Positions 5,601-6,542 of a DNA stretch of 6,542 bases are shown piece by piece. The number at the start of each line of letters is the position of its first letter. Position 1 is the first letter of the stretch. The translations under genes were made by a program, and so were the position numbers. Source of the stretch: an uncultured Eubacteriales bacterium (GTDB lineage: Bacteria; Bacillota; Clostridia; Lachnospirales; Lachnospiraceae); the NCBI GenBank assembly GCA_902783795.1, contig CACZSO010000073.1:1-6542 (forward strand), given 5' to 3'. The notes under the pieces are model-generated. The model saw only the letters and a list, made by a program, of their open reading frames with translations. It ran no database searches and was not told the DNA's origin.

Positions 5601-5966
5601 ATGAAGAGCTATGTCATTACCGTAAACGGAAGTCTTTACAACGTAACCGTGGAAGAGACGAATGAAGCTGCGCCCGCAGCCGTCCCGTCTGTTGCTTCTG
5701 TGGCAGCGCCGAAGAAGGCAGCGGCCCCGAAGCCGGCAGCCGGAAACCAGGGCAGCGTACAGATCGTAGCCCCCATGCCCGGTAAGATCTTAGGCATTAA
5801 GGCAAAGGCCGGCGAGAGTGTAACAAAGGGCCAGGTCATTGCTATCCTGGAAGCCATGAAGATGGAGAACGAGATCGTAGCGCCTCAGGATGGAACCATT
5901 GCTTCCATCGATACCTCCGAAGGCGCTTCTGTGGAGGCCGGTACTGTTCTTGCGACTATGGACTGA
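5601..5966 (+). CDS. Biotin carboxyl carrier protein of the decarboxylase
   Basis: 121 residues. A short N-terminal strand region (MKSYVITVNGSLYNVTVEE) is followed by a flexible Ala/Pro/Lys linker (about 22-51) and a biotinyl domain (about 53-121). The biotin attachment motif is E84-A-M-K87-M-E-N, with K87 the residue modified by biotin ligase. PMPGKI (58-63) and the symmetrical APQDGTI (94-100) are standard features of the fold. The length and Ala/Pro linker match carriers of sodium-translocating decarboxylases (MmdC, GcdC-like) rather than AccB of fatty acid synthesis, and the operon position agrees. The start lies 3 nt after the preceding stop. It carries CO2 from the carboxyltransferase to the beta subunit. 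Confidence 0.96.
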   Translation: MKSYVITVNGSLYNVTVEETNEAAPAAVPSVASVAAPKKAAAPKPAAGNQGSVQIVAPMPGKILGIKAKAGESVTKGQVIAILEAMKMENEIVAPQDGTIASIDTSEGASVEAGTVLATMD

Positions 5967-5993
5967 CGCCACTTTAAGATAAGGAGACTTTAG

Positions 5994-6542
5994 ATGAACT
6001 ATATATTAAACACCCTGGGTAATCTGCTGCAGCAGACTGCTTTCATGAGTCTGACCTGGGGCAATTACCTGATGATCCTGGTCGCCTTGTTCTTCATGTA
6101 CCTGGCTATCGCAAAGGATTATGAACCGCTGCTTCTGGTTCCCATTTCCTTTGGCATGCTGCTGGTGAATATCTATCCCGATATCATGAAACCGGGCGGA
6201 CTTTTACATTATTTTTATCTGCTGGACGAATGGAGCATCCTGCCGTCCATTATCTTCATGGGCGTAGGCGCCATGACAGACTTTGCGCCTCTGATCGCGA
6301 ACCCGAAGAGCTTCCTTCTGGGTGCGGCTGCCCAGTTCGGCATTTATATGGCCTACTTTATGGCCATCCTGATGGGCTTTAATGATAAGGCTGCGGCCGC
6401 CATTTCCATCATCGGCGGTGCTGACGGTCCTACCTCTATTTTCCTGGCATCTAAGCTGAACCAGGCAGAATACATGGGCCCCATCGCCGTGGCTGCTTAC
6501 TCTTACATGTCCCTGGTGCCGGTCATCCAACCGCCTATCATG
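5994..6542 (+). CDS. Na+-transporting decarboxylase beta subunit (partial, 3' end outside window)
   Basis: The first 183 codons, open to the last base. An AAGGAGA site (5981-5987) sits 6 nt before the ATG. Family motifs are clear: AKDYEPLLLVPISFGMLL (40-57), FMGVGAMTDFAPLIANP (88-104), GGADGPTSIF (141-150) and AVAAYSYMSLVPVIQPPIM (165-183). The Asp in GGADGPT (D144) corresponds, as I recall, to the essential region IIIa aspartate of Klebsiella OadB, used in Na+ coupling and decarboxylation. The segment between NIYP and FMGVG is short, as in GcdB and MmdB, rather than carrying the long insert of proteobacterial OadB; the full protein should be about 370-380 residues. It is an integral membrane protein that decarboxylates carboxybiotin while pumping Na+ outward. 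There is no sign of damage before the window edge. Confidence 0.95.
   Translation, partial: MNYILNTLGNLLQQTAFMSLTWGNYLMILVALFFMYLAIAKDYEPLLLVPISFGMLLVNIYPDIMKPGGLLHYFYLLDEWSILPSIIFMGVGAMTDFAPLIANPKSFLLGAAAQFGIYMAYFMAILMGFNDKAAAAISIIGGADGPTSIFLASKLNQAEYMGPIAVAAYSYMSLVPVIQPPIM

Overview
The window looks like chromosomal DNA of a gut-type member of the Clostridia, most likely Lachnospiraceae. This is inferred from the gene families (a DUF5685 protein, a short J-domain protein with a Cys-rich tail, a PdaA-like lipoprotein, a GcdB-type sodium-pump decarboxylase), the strong GGAGG ribosome binding sites, and an intergenic repeat of a type common in this group. No species can be named from the sequence. 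All convincing genes are on the + strand.

Layout: (1) 1-289 holds no convincing gene. It contains three tandem 21-bp units (129-191) plus a decayed copy (96-112), which look like the end of an IS21-like insertion sequence, followed by a probable promoter. (2) 290-2234 is a tight three-gene cluster: a two-helix membrane protein with a C-terminal zinc ribbon, a DUF5685 protein, and a J-domain/TPR protein whose six cysteines all lie in its last 17 residues. None has a known specific function. (3) 2311-3570 encodes a lipoprotein with an SH3b domain and a PdaA-type polysaccharide deacetylase domain, followed by a clear intrinsic terminator at 3591-3621. (4) 3637-3747 is a MITE-like palindromic repeat. 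(5) A probable promoter overlapping an 18-bp dyad (3769-3806) precedes an operon for a membrane-bound, biotin-dependent, Na+-translocating decarboxylase: carboxyltransferase (3882-5255), small membrane gamma/delta subunit (5268-5597), biotin carrier protein (5601-5966) and the beta subunit (from 5994, cut by the window end).

In the decarboxylase, the carboxyltransferase moves CO2 from an acyl substrate to biotin on the carrier protein. The beta subunit then releases the CO2 while exporting Na+, and the small subunit holds the complex together at the membrane. The substrate cannot be fixed from the sequence, because the carboxyltransferase is short and departs from the methylmalonyl-CoA decarboxylase pattern at several substrate-site motifs.

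The best candidates for undescribed biology are the zinc ribbon/DUF5685/J-protein cluster, in particular the aspartate motifs of the DUF5685 protein, which resemble squalene/phytoene synthase motifs, and the divergent carboxyltransferase. Nothing in the window looks like a defence system, a CRISPR array or a prophage.
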